From: Peribacillus sp044761985 | GTDB taxonomy: Bacteria; Bacillota; Bacilli; Bacillales; DSM-1321 | Length of the DNA: 64,000 bases | Direction: 5' to 3' | NCBI RefSeq assembly: GCF_044761985.1 | Contig: NZ_JBIWDK010000001.1 | Location: 646,796-710,795 of the forward strand | In this document: piece by piece, positions 1 through 8,425 of the stretch | How the letters are laid out: each line of letters starts with the position of its first letter | Numbering within the stretch: position 1 is the stretch's first letter | Translations under genes and position numbers: made by a program | The notes under the pieces: generated by a model | Database searches by the model: none | What the model saw: the letters and a program-made list of their open reading frames with translations, nothing else | What the model was told of the DNA's origin: nothing

Positions 1-1
1 T

Positions 2-124
2 CATATCAACCAAGGCATCTATCATGAAGGAAGAATCGACCAGAATGGCCTTAAGCCGGTAGCTCGTTTGGCTGGACAAACTTATACGAAACTTGGGGAG
101 TTATTTGAACTACAACGTCCTTGA
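2..124 (+). CDS. Flavin reductase family protein, C-terminal end only
   Basis: An open frame runs in from the left edge and stops with TGA at 122-124, giving the last 40 residues of a protein. The tail contains LKPVARLAGQTYTKLGELFE, which resembles the C-terminus of FMN-binding flavin reductase (YwrF/flavoredoxin) proteins, where a 'KPxxRLGG..Y..LGE' segment ends the split-barrel fold. The start and cofactor site lie outside the window, so the family call rests on this tail alone. A terminator follows 30 bases later. Confidence 0.55.
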   Translation, partial: HINQGIYHEGRIDQNGLKPVARLAGQTYTKLGELFELQRP

Positions 125-153
125 TTCCCCCTCGACCCTTAATTTGACAAATG

Positions 154-185
154 GCGATATCTATCAATAGATATCGTCCTTTTTC
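154..185 (+). terminator. Rho-independent terminator after the flavin reductase-like gene
   Basis: Perfect 9-bp stem (155-163 with 168-176), 4-base loop, then CC and a T-run at 180-184. It separates the upstream gene from the next unit. Confidence 0.8.
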
Positions 186-331
186 ATAGAGAAGATTTCT
201 TATGAATTAGGTAACCATTTCAGGTGGCATGGCTCATTTTTTCAAGTACATTCTGGATTTAAAGTGGTTCTAATAATGTATGGAAGGCATAGGGTTTGAT
301 GATGTAGTAAAATATGTAAGGGGGACCCCCA

Positions 332-778
332 GTGACAGAAGGATTACATAGTATTGACTTATCCGTACCTATTGAGAAAGTTTGGGCATTTGTCAGTGAT
401 ATTGAACAATGGGCACCGCTAGTGCCAGGCTATATCAAGCACGAACTATTAAATGAACGCACCCTTATTTGGGAGTTTAAGAGTGATCTCGGTTTAATGA
501 AAAAGAAAATCAAGTTGGCAGTTGAGATAATGGAATGGCAAGTACCAAATAAGATCACGTTCAATCTTCAGGGAATAAACGAGAAGTTTGATGGATATGG
601 TTACTTTTTGGCTGAAAGTGTAGAAATGAAGCGAACAAAGATGACTGGGTGCTTAGATATTACAGCAAAAGGAGCAAAGGCCCCTATTATCAACGCATTA
701 ATGAAATCCCATGTCCCACAAATGACGGTTGAATTTGCTGAAACCATTGCTCAAAGGGTTCAATTGCAAAAAAGGTGA
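332..778 (+). CDS. SRPBCC (START-like) protein, CoxG-related
   Basis: A 148-residue protein starting at GTG 332, with the Shine-Dalgarno AAGGGGG at 318-324. The N-terminus (IDLSVPIEKVWAFVSDIEQW) and overall length fit the SRPBCC/polyketide-cyclase fold, close to the CoxG (carbon monoxide dehydrogenase subunit G) group. Members have a deep hydrophobic cavity and bind lipids or other hydrophobic ligands. No CO dehydrogenase genes are nearby, so the CoxG name says nothing about CO metabolism here. It appears to be a single-gene unit, 136 bases before the CsoR-family regulator. The ligand is unknown. Confidence 0.75.
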   Translation: MTEGLHSIDLSVPIEKVWAFVSDIEQWAPLVPGYIKHELLNERTLIWEFKSDLGLMKKKIKLAVEIMEWQVPNKITFNLQGINEKFDGYGYFLAESVEMKRTKMTGCLDITAKGAKAPIINALMKSHVPQMTVEFAETIAQRVQLQKR

Positions 779-914
779 TTTGGTACATTGGCTAAAACAT
801 CTCTCATGGGGTATAAGATGTAAAATACGTTTAAACTCTGGGAAAAGGGATGAACATAGTAATAAGCACGTGGTAAGATAAAGGATGTAAAGTGAAATAG
901 GAGGTAAACCTCAC

Positions 915-1178
915 ATGGAATATGAAAAGCAAATGAAGAACCGTGTTAAACGGATAGAGGGTCAACTACGGGGTATCTTGAAAATGATGGAAGATAATAA
1001 GGATTGTAGGGAGGTAATCACCCAATTGTCTGCTACAAGATCTGCCATAGATCGGACGATAGGTGTAATTGTAAGCTCCAATCTTGTAGAGTGTGTACGC
1101 GAAGCAAACGAGTCTGGAGACAAGAACCCTGATGATCTTGTTAAAGAAGCAGTTAATTTGTTGGTGAAAAGTCGCTGA
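915..1178 (+). CDS. CsoR/FrmR-family repressor of the CstR (persulfide-sensing) type
   Basis: An 87-residue all-helical DUF156 protein with AGGAGGT just upstream of ATG 915. The N-terminal RVKRIEGQLRGI helix is the family signature. Cysteines fall at residues 31 and 60. The position that is histidine in copper-sensing CsoR is Asn56, four residues before Cys60. Two cysteines at 31 and 60 without the histidine is the pattern described for CstR, which senses reactive sulfur by forming di- or trisulfide crosslinks; B. subtilis YrkD is the likely counterpart. CstR genes usually sit beside rhodanese, SQR or TauE genes, but none is here, so its targets are probably elsewhere or are its own promoter. 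Confidence 0.85.
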   Translation: MEYEKQMKNRVKRIEGQLRGILKMMEDNKDCREVITQLSATRSAIDRTIGVIVSSNLVECVREANESGDKNPDDLVKEAVNLLVKSR

Positions 1179-1273
1179 TGATTAAAGATTCTTCTTACTT
1201 TTACATGGTAGAGGCAAATCATAATATGGGTAGAGTATTACGTAGGTATCATCAATTTTCATTAATGGATTGG

Positions 1274-1309
1274 ATCCAGCACCGCTTATATAGGGAAGCT
1301 GGATTTTTT
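1274..1309 (+). terminator. Rho-independent terminator after the CstR-like gene
   Basis: A 7-bp stem ATCCAGC (1274-1280) pairs with GCTGGAT (1298-1304) across a 17-base loop, followed by T-run 1304-1309. Confidence 0.7.
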
Positions 1310-1426
1310 ATTTGAAATCTCGGGAAATGCAACTACATCTTGGCCAGTTAGAGCACGATATCGCTTTGTTATAAAAGGATTTGCGTGTTATTCTTAAAGG
1401 GATAAAAATTATGTGAGGGAATTGCC

Positions 1427-2884
1427 ATGGAAATAACGCAAATTACATCCGTATTATTCGGTCTCATTCTTATTTTAAATATATTATTTGCCACGGTCGT
1501 AATATTTTTTGAAAGAAAAGAAGCAAGCAACACATGGGCCTGGCTGTTAGTCTTGTATTTCCTTCCCGTTGTTGGTTTTATTTTATATCTCCTTTTCGGG
1601 ACGAGTTTGAGACATGCCCACTTGTTTCAGTGGGAGGACAAAAAGAAGATCGGGATTGAGGAAATCCTAAAAAAACAAATGATTGACCTTAGCACAGACG
1701 ATTTTCCATATCGTAATAATTCATCGAGCCATTATCGTGATTTGATCTATATGCACCTTCGATATAATGATGCCGTATTAACGGAAGATAATCAGGTTGA
1801 TATTTTTACGGACGGAAGAGAAAAGTTCGAACAACTTTTTAAGGATATTGAAGCGGCTGAAAATCATATACATATTCAATATTACATTATCCAAAGAGAT
1901 GTTCTGGGCAAGCGGTTCATCGAGGCTTTGACCAGAAAAGCCAATGAAGGAGTGAAGGTCCGCTTATTATATGATGAATTGGGATCGAGGAAATTGACAA
2001 AAGGCTTTTTTAAGGAGTTTAGACAAGCAGGTGGGCGAGTGGAAGCGTTCTTTCCATCTAAGTTGAAATTCATAAATTTACGCTTGAATTTTCGAAATCA
2101 TCGTAAACTCGTCATTATTGATGGGGAAGTCGGTTATGTTGGCGGCTTTAATGTAGGAGATGAATATTTAGGGTTGAATCCCAAATTTGGATATTGGCGT
2201 GATACACACCTTCGAATCAAGGGCCCTGCAGTTAAAGCCATCCAAACCCGTTTCATTCTGGATTGGAATCAAGCATCGAAGCATCATGACATAACCTATC
2301 AACCGCATTATTTTCCGACCCCTGTTTATCAAGGTACTACCGATTTGCAAATTGTAACCAGCGGACCCGATTCGGAATGGGAACAAATAAAGAATGGCTA
2401 TATTAAATTAATTTCTTCAGCGAGACATTCAATTCTTATTCAAACTCCTTACTTCATTCCGGACGCAAGCTTATTGGATGCGCTCCGAATTGCAAGTTTA
2501 TCGGGTATTGATGTAAATATCATGATTCCCAATAAACCTGACCATCTTTTCGTATATTGGGCAACCCTCTATAATGTTGGAGAGTTATTAAAGGCAGGGG
2601 CTAAAGTATATATCTATGATAAGGGCTTTATCCATGCAAAAATGATTGTCGTGGATGAAGAAGTTTCTTCGGTCGGGACGGCAAACATCGATGTCCGAAG
2701 TTTTAAACTGAATTTTGAAGTGAATGCTTTCATTTATGACGAAGGAATTGCCGAAAAATTGACGAAGATTTTTTATAGAGATATAGAGGTTTCCAAACCG
2801 TTAACCATAGAAGAATTTGAAAAACGTTCTAAGTGGATTCGATTTAAGGAGTCCATCGCGAGACTGGTATCACCGATTTTATAA
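1427..2884 (+). CDS. cls: Cardiolipin synthase (phospholipase D superfamily)
   Basis: A 485-residue membrane enzyme that joins two phosphatidylglycerol molecules to give cardiolipin and glycerol. Two N-terminal hydrophobic segments (about residues 5-27 and 37-58) anchor it. Two HKD motifs follow: H225xK227 with D232 (HRKLVIIDGE) and H403xK405 with D410 (HAKMIVVDEE). This is the usual arrangement and length for Bacillus ClsA/YwnE. ATG 1427 is preceded by a GAGGGA site. B. subtilis has several Cls paralogues and I cannot say which one this corresponds to. It stands alone; the next gene starts 48 bases downstream without an obvious terminator between them. Confidence 0.93.
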   Translation: MEITQITSVLFGLILILNILFATVVIFFERKEASNTWAWLLVLYFLPVVGFILYLLFGTSLRHAHLFQWEDKKKIGIEEILKKQMIDLSTDDFPYRNNSSSHYRDLIYMHLRYNDAVLTEDNQVDIFTDGREKFEQLFKDIEAAENHIHIQYYIIQRDVLGKRFIEALTRKANEGVKVRLLYDELGSRKLTKGFFKEFRQAGGRVEAFFPSKLKFINLRLNFRNHRKLVIIDGEVGYVGGFNVGDEYLGLNPKFGYWRDTHLRIKGPAVKAIQTRFILDWNQASKHHDITYQPHYFPTPVYQGTTDLQIVTSGPDSEWEQIKNGYIKLISSARHSILIQTPYFIPDASLLDALRIASLSGIDVNIMIPNKPDHLFVYWATLYNVGELLKAGAKVYIYDKGFIHAKMIVVDEEVSSVGTANIDVRSFKLNFEVNAFIYDEGIAEKLTKIFYRDIEVSKPLTIEEFEKRSKWIRFKESIARLVSPIL

Positions 2885-2932
2885 TGTGGTGTATCGGATA
2901 AAAATACATTTAGAAAAAGGCGGGATATTGCG

Positions 2933-3682
2933 GTGAAAACTTTTATAATCACAGGGGCCTCAAGAGGTCTAGGAGCAGCTCTAGCAGAGCAGTGCTTGAG
3001 CGACGGGAATCATTGTATCTTAATTTCTCGTACCCCACATCCTGAAATGGCTGAAAAAGCAGTTATGGCCGGAGCGAAGCTTAGTTTCATCTATATGGAT
3101 CTATTCGACGGTTCACAACTTGCGCCATTAATCGATAAGATTTTTACAGAATTGGATGAAGATAGTGATGTTTATTTTATCAATAACGCAGGTGTTATTG
3201 ATCCAATCAAGACAGTTGGGAATTTAGCACAAGAAAATATAGAACTCAGCCTACGTGTGAACTTCATGGCACCTGTTGTGTTGGCGGATGCATTCATCAA
3301 ACGTACAAAGGAATGGAAACAAAAAAAGGTGATGGTCAATATTTCATCAGGAGCAGCCAAGAATCCTTATCATGGCTGGGCAGCCTATTGCAGTACAAAA
3401 GCGGGTCTTGAAATGTTCACCCGTGTAGCTGGACTAGAACAGGAGAAAGAAACTTATCCGACGACGCTCATATCTTTTTCACCAGGGGTGATGGATACAG
3501 GAATGCAAGAAACCATCCGTTCTGCTGATGAAAAGGACTTTTCAGACAGAACTAAATTTCATGACTATAAGGAAAAGGGGCTGTTGAGGAGCCCAGAACT
3601 CGTGGCAGAAAAACTGTTGCAATTGTTAGAGGTCAATAAGTTGGAAAATGGGAAGTTTTACGAACTCAATCAATTACTTTGA
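2933..3682 (+). CDS. yueD: Short-chain dehydrogenase, YueD-type ((S)-benzoin-forming benzil reductase)
   Basis: A 249-residue SDR starting at GTG 2933. The Rossmann glycine motif TGASRGLG lies at residues 8-15, NNAG in the middle, and the catalytic pair is Tyr152 and Lys156 (YCSTK), with the active-site Ser in NISSGAA. The sequence resembles Bacillus YueD/sepiapterin-reductase-like proteins, which reduce benzil to (S)-benzoin with NADPH in vitro. The physiological substrate is not known. It sits 48 bases after cls and ends at a strong terminator, so it may be co-transcribed with cls. Confidence 0.8.
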   Translation: MKTFIITGASRGLGAALAEQCLSDGNHCILISRTPHPEMAEKAVMAGAKLSFIYMDLFDGSQLAPLIDKIFTELDEDSDVYFINNAGVIDPIKTVGNLAQENIELSLRVNFMAPVVLADAFIKRTKEWKQKKVMVNISSGAAKNPYHGWAAYCSTKAGLEMFTRVAGLEQEKETYPTTLISFSPGVMDTGMQETIRSADEKDFSDRTKFHDYKEKGLLRSPELVAEKLLQLLEVNKLENGKFYELNQLL

Positions 3683-3713
3683 TCTTTATGAATAGGTAGC
3701 AAATAAGCTCTAG

Positions 3714-3746
3714 TAAAAGGGGACCTCCATATAGAAGGTCCCTTTT
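3714..3746 (+). terminator. Rho-independent terminator after yueD
   Basis: A GC-rich stem (AAAGGGGACCT with AAGGTCCCTTT) surrounds a short loop and runs into TTTT at 3743-3746. Confidence 0.75.
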
Positions 3747-4005
3747 GCCTTCCTTAGAACCTGATTATCCATGGAATTGTTGAAAAATCAAAGCCTCTCC
3801 TCTATGTGTGAAACTAAGCTCCTATTTACATAACAGCGTCTAAGGGTACAAGCTATATCCCTGCTATCCTCATGTTAAAACTAATTAGATGAAATTACAC
3901 ATTTAGGCCATATCAATAGAATACATTAATGATAAAGGTCAAAATGAAAAGTGTAGTGACACTAGTATAACTTTACATTTACTTTTGTGAGGAGTGGAGG
4001 GTGAG
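3747..4005. other. Intergenic region upstream of the LysM-GH18 gene
   Basis: No coding sequence or conserved RNA was recognised. It is AT-rich and probably carries the promoter of the LysM-GH18 gene. If that gene is sporulation-controlled, a sigma-E or sigma-K promoter would be expected, but I could not assign one convincingly. Confidence 0.4.
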
Positions 4006-5265
4006 ATGACAATCCAGGTCGTCAAAAGAGGAGATACTTTAGAGGCCATAGCTCAAAAGTACAAGGTTGATTCTGCAAGGATAGTGGAAGTGAATGGTCT
4101 GGAAACGACAGCACTGGTTCCTGGTTTAGCCCTATATATCCCCGAGACAGGAGTTAGAAACCGTACATATCTAATCAAACAGAATGACACGCTTTCAGGG
4201 ATTGCAAAGAGATATATGACGAGCGTATCAGCCATTAAAAAAGCTAATCCGGGTCTATCAGCCATACTTAAGATAGGGGAAAGAATACTCGTTCCTTCCC
4301 CCTATAAGAAAAGATTGATTACGATGGGCTTTTCTTTTCCAGTTTCAAGCGGTACAGTGTTTGAAATGCTTGAGGAGAACGGGGATAAGCTAACCTATCT
4401 GGCTATTGTAGCCTATTCATTTACGCAGGCAGGCTTTGCCTATATAGAAGGTGACGATTTACCCCTTATAGAGAAATGTGAGCAAAATGGAGTGACACCT
4501 TTATTGATGATTCGGAATTTTCAGAACGGGAATTTTGATGCGGACTTGGCGGGTGATGTCCTCACCAGTTCCATTTATCGTAGAAATCTCATCACAAGTA
4601 TGATGAATTTCGTGAAGGAAAAAGGGTATGGCGGAGTGAGTATGGACCTGGAATTCGTCCCTCCAGGTAAACGGGAGGAATATGTGACTTTTTTACAAGA
4701 GCTAAAAGCGGAATTGAACGGACTGATTTTACAAGTTAATGTACATGCGAAAACGGAAGATAATCCAGAAAATCGAATTGTTGGCGGACATGATTATAAG
4801 GGCATTGGAAAGGTTGCCGATTTAGTCGCCGTAATGACCATCGATTATGGTTACCCGACCGGCCCCCCAGAACCAATTTCCCCTATTTGGTGGATGACTG
4901 AGGTCATCCAGTATGCTATATCTACGATGCCTGCGAATAAATTACAGGTAGCCATTCCTATGTACGGATATGGTTGGCTCGTCCCTAGCAATGAGACGAG
5001 CGCGATGTCAGCACAAAATGCCCAAAACTTAGCAATCGCAACAAATTCAGAAATTCGCTTTGATAGGAAAGCCGCCTCTCCTACTTACTCATATACAAAA
5101 GAAAACTCAGAACATATCGTTTGGTTTGAAGATATTCGCTCAATAACTGCAAAATATCAAGTGATTGATGCATATGAACTGGCTGGTACCACCTATTGGC
5201 ATATTGGTTTGCGTTTTCCACAGAATTGGGCATATATACAGGAGAATATTTTGATAATAAAATAG
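4006..5265 (+). CDS. Spore cortex-lytic-type hydrolase: two LysM domains plus GH18
   Basis: A 419-residue protein built like SleL/YaaH/YdhD: two N-terminal LysM peptidoglycan-binding repeats (about residues 2-46 and 51-96), then a glycoside hydrolase family 18 barrel. The GH18 active-site strand reads GGVSMDLEF, with Asp214 and catalytic Glu216. Such enzymes act on muramic-delta-lactam cortex as N-acetylglucosaminidases or epimerase-like lytic enzymes during germination. No signal peptide is present, as is typical of proteins placed in the spore coat from the mother cell. I chose ATG 4006 because GGAGG lies 5 bases upstream; an in-frame GTG at 3994 has no good site. Monocistronic. Confidence 0.85.
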   Translation: MTIQVVKRGDTLEAIAQKYKVDSARIVEVNGLETTALVPGLALYIPETGVRNRTYLIKQNDTLSGIAKRYMTSVSAIKKANPGLSAILKIGERILVPSPYKKRLITMGFSFPVSSGTVFEMLEENGDKLTYLAIVAYSFTQAGFAYIEGDDLPLIEKCEQNGVTPLLMIRNFQNGNFDADLAGDVLTSSIYRRNLITSMMNFVKEKGYGGVSMDLEFVPPGKREEYVTFLQELKAELNGLILQVNVHAKTEDNPENRIVGGHDYKGIGKVADLVAVMTIDYGYPTGPPEPISPIWWMTEVIQYAISTMPANKLQVAIPMYGYGWLVPSNETSAMSAQNAQNLAIATNSEIRFDRKAASPTYSYTKENSEHIVWFEDIRSITAKYQVIDAYELAGTTYWHIGLRFPQNWAYIQENILIIK

Positions 5266-5443
5266 TTATACAGTTTTTTTCGATACGAATAGGGAAACGA
5301 TGAGAGACAGAAATAATTTATGTAATACCACTCAAAGCATACAGAGTAATGACAGAAGTTTTTAGTAAATCATGCCCATTCATTTGCAACTTGCCATTCC
5401 TTTGCTAATATATAAGCATACAGAAAAAATAGGAGTGTTGACT

Positions 5444-6214
5444 GTGGCTGAAACTCCAGCAGAAACTAAGGAACTGGTTCACTATATTGAACCAAAAGGA
5501 GATTATATCTCTTTTTCAGATGAAGAGGATTATATTGCAAGAGGGGTAGAGTGGAAACTGTTCACTGCTCGATCAGTAAAAAAAGAATTACTATATAAAA
5601 GTGGAAGCTTTCAAACAAAAGTAAAGTTGGCCGGTTATGAACAATATGGAAATGGTCTGGATACTATTGTTGTCGAATTTGATAATGGCAGGCTTAGCTG
5701 TATTCATCCCGCTTATTTAAAGGAAATGCAAAGTTCGAATTTTGGGAAAGAATTATTGAGCGGTCCTGCTGCTCCAGGGTCTTTGACCGAAGTTGTACAG
5801 GATGCGAAAGGTAAGGGAACAGAGGACCCTGGAAAGAGCAGCACTGAAGCGCCGAAAGCTACACAAAAAAAGGAAAAGTCAAAGAGTAAAAAGGAACCGG
5901 CTAAACCGAAATTGGACTTACCTGCTGAAAAAGTTCATTTTACGGCAACAGTCAAAGAGTTTACAGCCAAAATGAATCATTTTACGGGTGAAGAGGATGA
6001 AGTCATCTTATTAGAAAACGTAAAAGTTACCTCGGATCCAGAACTTCTCATTGGGGATGCATGGTGTGGTTATAGCAAAACTTTAAAAAAAGCTGAACTT
6101 ATAGAAGGCGACGCTCTAGAATTTGACGGAAAAGTCGTAGAGAAGAAATACAATAAGGAAATTCGTTATAAAGTGAACAACCCATCCAAACTGGTTAAAA
6201 GCACGGAAGCTTGA
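5444..6214 (+). CDS. Uncharacterised protein with lysine-rich linker
   Basis: A 256-residue protein I do not recognise. GTG 5444 is chosen because AGGAG lies 8 bases upstream; the frame is open to 5372 but lacks another credible site. It has an N-terminal globular part (about 1-110), a low-complexity Lys/Glu/Pro/Ser linker (about 118-165), and a C-terminal part (about 166-256) rich in alternating beta-strand pattern that could be an OB-like or similar small barrel. There is no signal peptide or membrane segment, so it is probably cytoplasmic. Single-gene unit between the GH18 gene and a terminator. Confidence 0.7.
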   Translation: MAETPAETKELVHYIEPKGDYISFSDEEDYIARGVEWKLFTARSVKKELLYKSGSFQTKVKLAGYEQYGNGLDTIVVEFDNGRLSCIHPAYLKEMQSSNFGKELLSGPAAPGSLTEVVQDAKGKGTEDPGKSSTEAPKATQKKEKSKSKKEPAKPKLDLPAEKVHFTATVKEFTAKMNHFTGEEDEVILLENVKVTSDPELLIGDAWCGYSKTLKKAELIEGDALEFDGKVVEKKYNKEIRYKVNNPSKLVKSTEA

Positions 6215-6239
6215 TTCTATAATCATATTTTTTAAAAAA

Positions 6240-6275
6240 GTGGTAATAGGCCCTTGGTCTACTACCATTTTTTGT
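6240..6275 (+). terminator. Rho-independent terminator after the 256-residue gene
   Basis: TGGTAATAG (6241-6249) pairs with CTACTACCA with one mismatch, then a T-run at 6268-6273. Confidence 0.65.
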
Positions 6276-6414
6276 GTTATAAAAGATTCAAAATACGGCG
6301 TCGGATGGCCCTTTGTAAGTACAATCCCGTTTTGCTTTTATTATGATTCATTTAAATGGCTTTGGAGATAATACAACTTATGAAATCATAAAAAGTGAAG
6401 AGGGTATGCCTGAT

Positions 6415-7410
6415 ATGAAAAAATTAATGTTATTGCTTAAGCAGGGCAATAAATCAGCTTTTATTGCAGCCTGTGTTAATAGTATCATCGCCATTTTAAA
6501 GGGAATTGCCTATTTTATGACCGGAAATGTCGCGATGTTCGCCGAAACACTCCATTCTTTGGGGGATGCTGCCAATCAGTTTTTCGTTTTCATTGGTTCT
6601 GCCTTAAGTAAAAAGGCACCGACAGAGCGCTTCCCGGAAGGCTTTGGCCGTTTGGTGAACCTGGTGCTTTTAGGAGCTGTATTGATTGTTGGGATCATGT
6701 CTTATGAAACGATAAAGGAAGGCTTCCATCATATTTTGCATCCTACTGAATCAACTGGGATTGTCATTAACTTAACCGTTTTATTCGCAGCGGTTGTCCT
6801 TGAATCCTATGTCCTGTTTAAAGCAATGAAAGAAGTGGTTAAAGAAGTGAATATCGAAGCAAAGGGGGCTGCTGCGGTTATAGTTAAAAGCTTTTCGGGT
6901 TTAAGGCGTGCAAAACCAGCCACAAAACTGGTGTTTATGGAAGATATGGTAGCGACAGGTGGTGGTCTACTCGCAATCATAGCGATTTTACTGGCGAACT
7001 TCACTCCTTTTAGGCAAGCAGAAGGGATAGCTTCTGTATTCATTGGACTCGGAATGTTTTACGTAGTGGGTCGGGTATTCCTTGAAAATGCAGCAGGTGC
7101 ACTAGGTGAAGCTGACGTTGATATGCGCCTGAAAATCGGAACGATGGTCATGAAAGATCCAGAAGTTCGTGATATTCAGAAACTTGCCGTTATTAAAGAA
7201 GGGGAAAACTTTCATGTGGAACTTGAGGTTGAGCTGGATGCGCATATAACGATTGCTGAAGCAGATATGATAAAGGACAGATTGATTGCAGAAATCTTCA
7301 AAGAAAGAGGAGTCACGGATGTCATTATAGAGTTCGATGAAAATGACGGTGTTGCAAATTGGCAGGAAAAGATTCATTCCAAAGTGAAGGAAGAGAAAAA
7401 GAAGAGATGA
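6415..7410 (+). CDS. Cation diffusion facilitator (CDF) transporter
   Basis: A 331-residue integral membrane antiporter of the CDF family, expected to export divalent metal ions (Zn, Mn, Fe or Co) in exchange for protons. The second helix carries the HxxxD metal site (ETLHSLGDAANQ), followed by the basic KKAPTERFPEGFGR loop. The fifth-helix pair is replaced by MEDMVATGGG, as in the SLC30A9-like subgroup rather than classic CzcD. The C-terminal cytosolic domain (from about residue 240) has the usual alpha-beta fold. ATG 6415 is preferred over ATG 6406 because the GAAGAGGG site is 10 rather than 1 base away. No metal regulator is adjacent. Confidence 0.85.
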   Translation: MKKLMLLLKQGNKSAFIAACVNSIIAILKGIAYFMTGNVAMFAETLHSLGDAANQFFVFIGSALSKKAPTERFPEGFGRLVNLVLLGAVLIVGIMSYETIKEGFHHILHPTESTGIVINLTVLFAAVVLESYVLFKAMKEVVKEVNIEAKGAAAVIVKSFSGLRRAKPATKLVFMEDMVATGGGLLAIIAILLANFTPFRQAEGIASVFIGLGMFYVVGRVFLENAAGALGEADVDMRLKIGTMVMKDPEVRDIQKLAVIKEGENFHVELEVELDAHITIAEADMIKDRLIAEIFKERGVTDVIIEFDENDGVANWQEKIHSKVKEEKKKR

Positions 7411-7529
7411 GCAAATTTTTGAGTAAGTAAGATGAGATCTTTTACCTATACAATCAGATTTCTTCCTTGGAACAGCAAGATACAGTATGCTATAGGTATC
7501 TACATAGAAAAGAGAAAGGGTGTTTATTC

Positions 7530-8270
7530 ATGGATAACATAGACATACGATTAGTTGCACTCGATATGGATGGGACGCTTTTAAATGAAAAAGGGGAGAT
7601 TTCAGAAGAAAATCGACGTACGATTAAAGAAGCAGAACAGCGGGGAGTTCATGTAATTTTGAGTACGGGAAGATCCTTTGCTACATGTAATGACTTTGCC
7701 AAGTCCATGGAACTTCAATCATACTTAATAACGGTCAATGGCAGTGAAATATACAATAACGATGGTGAATTGGTGGAAAGGCATATTGTCGATAGCGAAT
7801 ATGTACAATGGATGTGGGAATTAAGCCAAAAGCATGGAACCCATTTCTGGGCAACCAGCTGTGATCGTGTCTACCGGGCTGAGATGCCCGAAAAAATTAA
7901 TGAATCACAATGGCTTAAATTTGGATTCGATACCAAGGACGATGCCATCCGTCAACTGATTATGGAAGAGCTTAGGACAAAAGAGAATCTTGAAATCAGT
8001 AATTCCAGCCCAACGAATATTGAAGTGAATGCTCATGGCGTAAATAAGGCAAAGGCAATTGAACGTGTTTGTTCAATGCTCGATCTTACTATGGACCAAG
8101 TCATGGCAGTAGGGGATAGTCTAAATGACCTTGCCATGATTCGAGAAGCAAAAATAGGAGTAGCTATGGGGAATGCCCAACAAATCGTTAAGGAAGAATC
8201 CGATTGGGTGACCTCGACCAATCAGGAAGATGGAGTGGCAAAAGCGATACGTAAATGGGTACTTTCTTAA
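7530..8270 (+). CDS. Cof-type HAD-IIB phosphatase
   Basis: A 246-residue cytoplasmic hydrolase of the haloacid dehalogenase superfamily, subclass IIB. Motif I is ALDMDGTLL (nucleophile Asp and acid/base Asp), motif II is LSTGR, and motif IV is VGDSLNDLAMI. A C2-type cap lies between motifs II and III. Relatives dephosphorylate sugar phosphates, FMN or PLP; specificity cannot be read from sequence. ATG 7530 follows AGAAAGGG; the frame is open further upstream but without a usable start signal. Followed by a terminator. Confidence 0.88.
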   Translation: MDNIDIRLVALDMDGTLLNEKGEISEENRRTIKEAEQRGVHVILSTGRSFATCNDFAKSMELQSYLITVNGSEIYNNDGELVERHIVDSEYVQWMWELSQKHGTHFWATSCDRVYRAEMPEKINESQWLKFGFDTKDDAIRQLIMEELRTKENLEISNSSPTNIEVNAHGVNKAKAIERVCSMLDLTMDQVMAVGDSLNDLAMIREAKIGVAMGNAQQIVKEESDWVTSTNQEDGVAKAIRKWVLS

Positions 8271-8283
8271 TAATGAAAACGAT

Positions 8284-8320
8284 GCTGTATGTGGAATCGC
8301 CTTCCATATGCAGTTTTTTT
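8284..8320 (+). terminator. Rho-independent terminator after the HAD phosphatase
   Basis: A 12-bp stem CTGTATGTGGAA with TTCCATATGCAG (two G-U pairs), 5-base loop, T-run at 8314-8320. Confidence 0.8.
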
Positions 8321-8425
8321 CTACACGTTAAAATGGACAATTATTTCTTGAAAATTTTGTATTTTAGAAGTATGATACTCTTGTAGTGTAATATTTTGGT
8401 AATATATTAACATTGGGAGGTTATA

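Noticed and set aside
835..860. Sigma-B promoter upstream of the CstR-like gene (GTTTAA near 832)
   Set aside because: The -10 at the right spacing (GGATGA) matches GGGTAT poorly.
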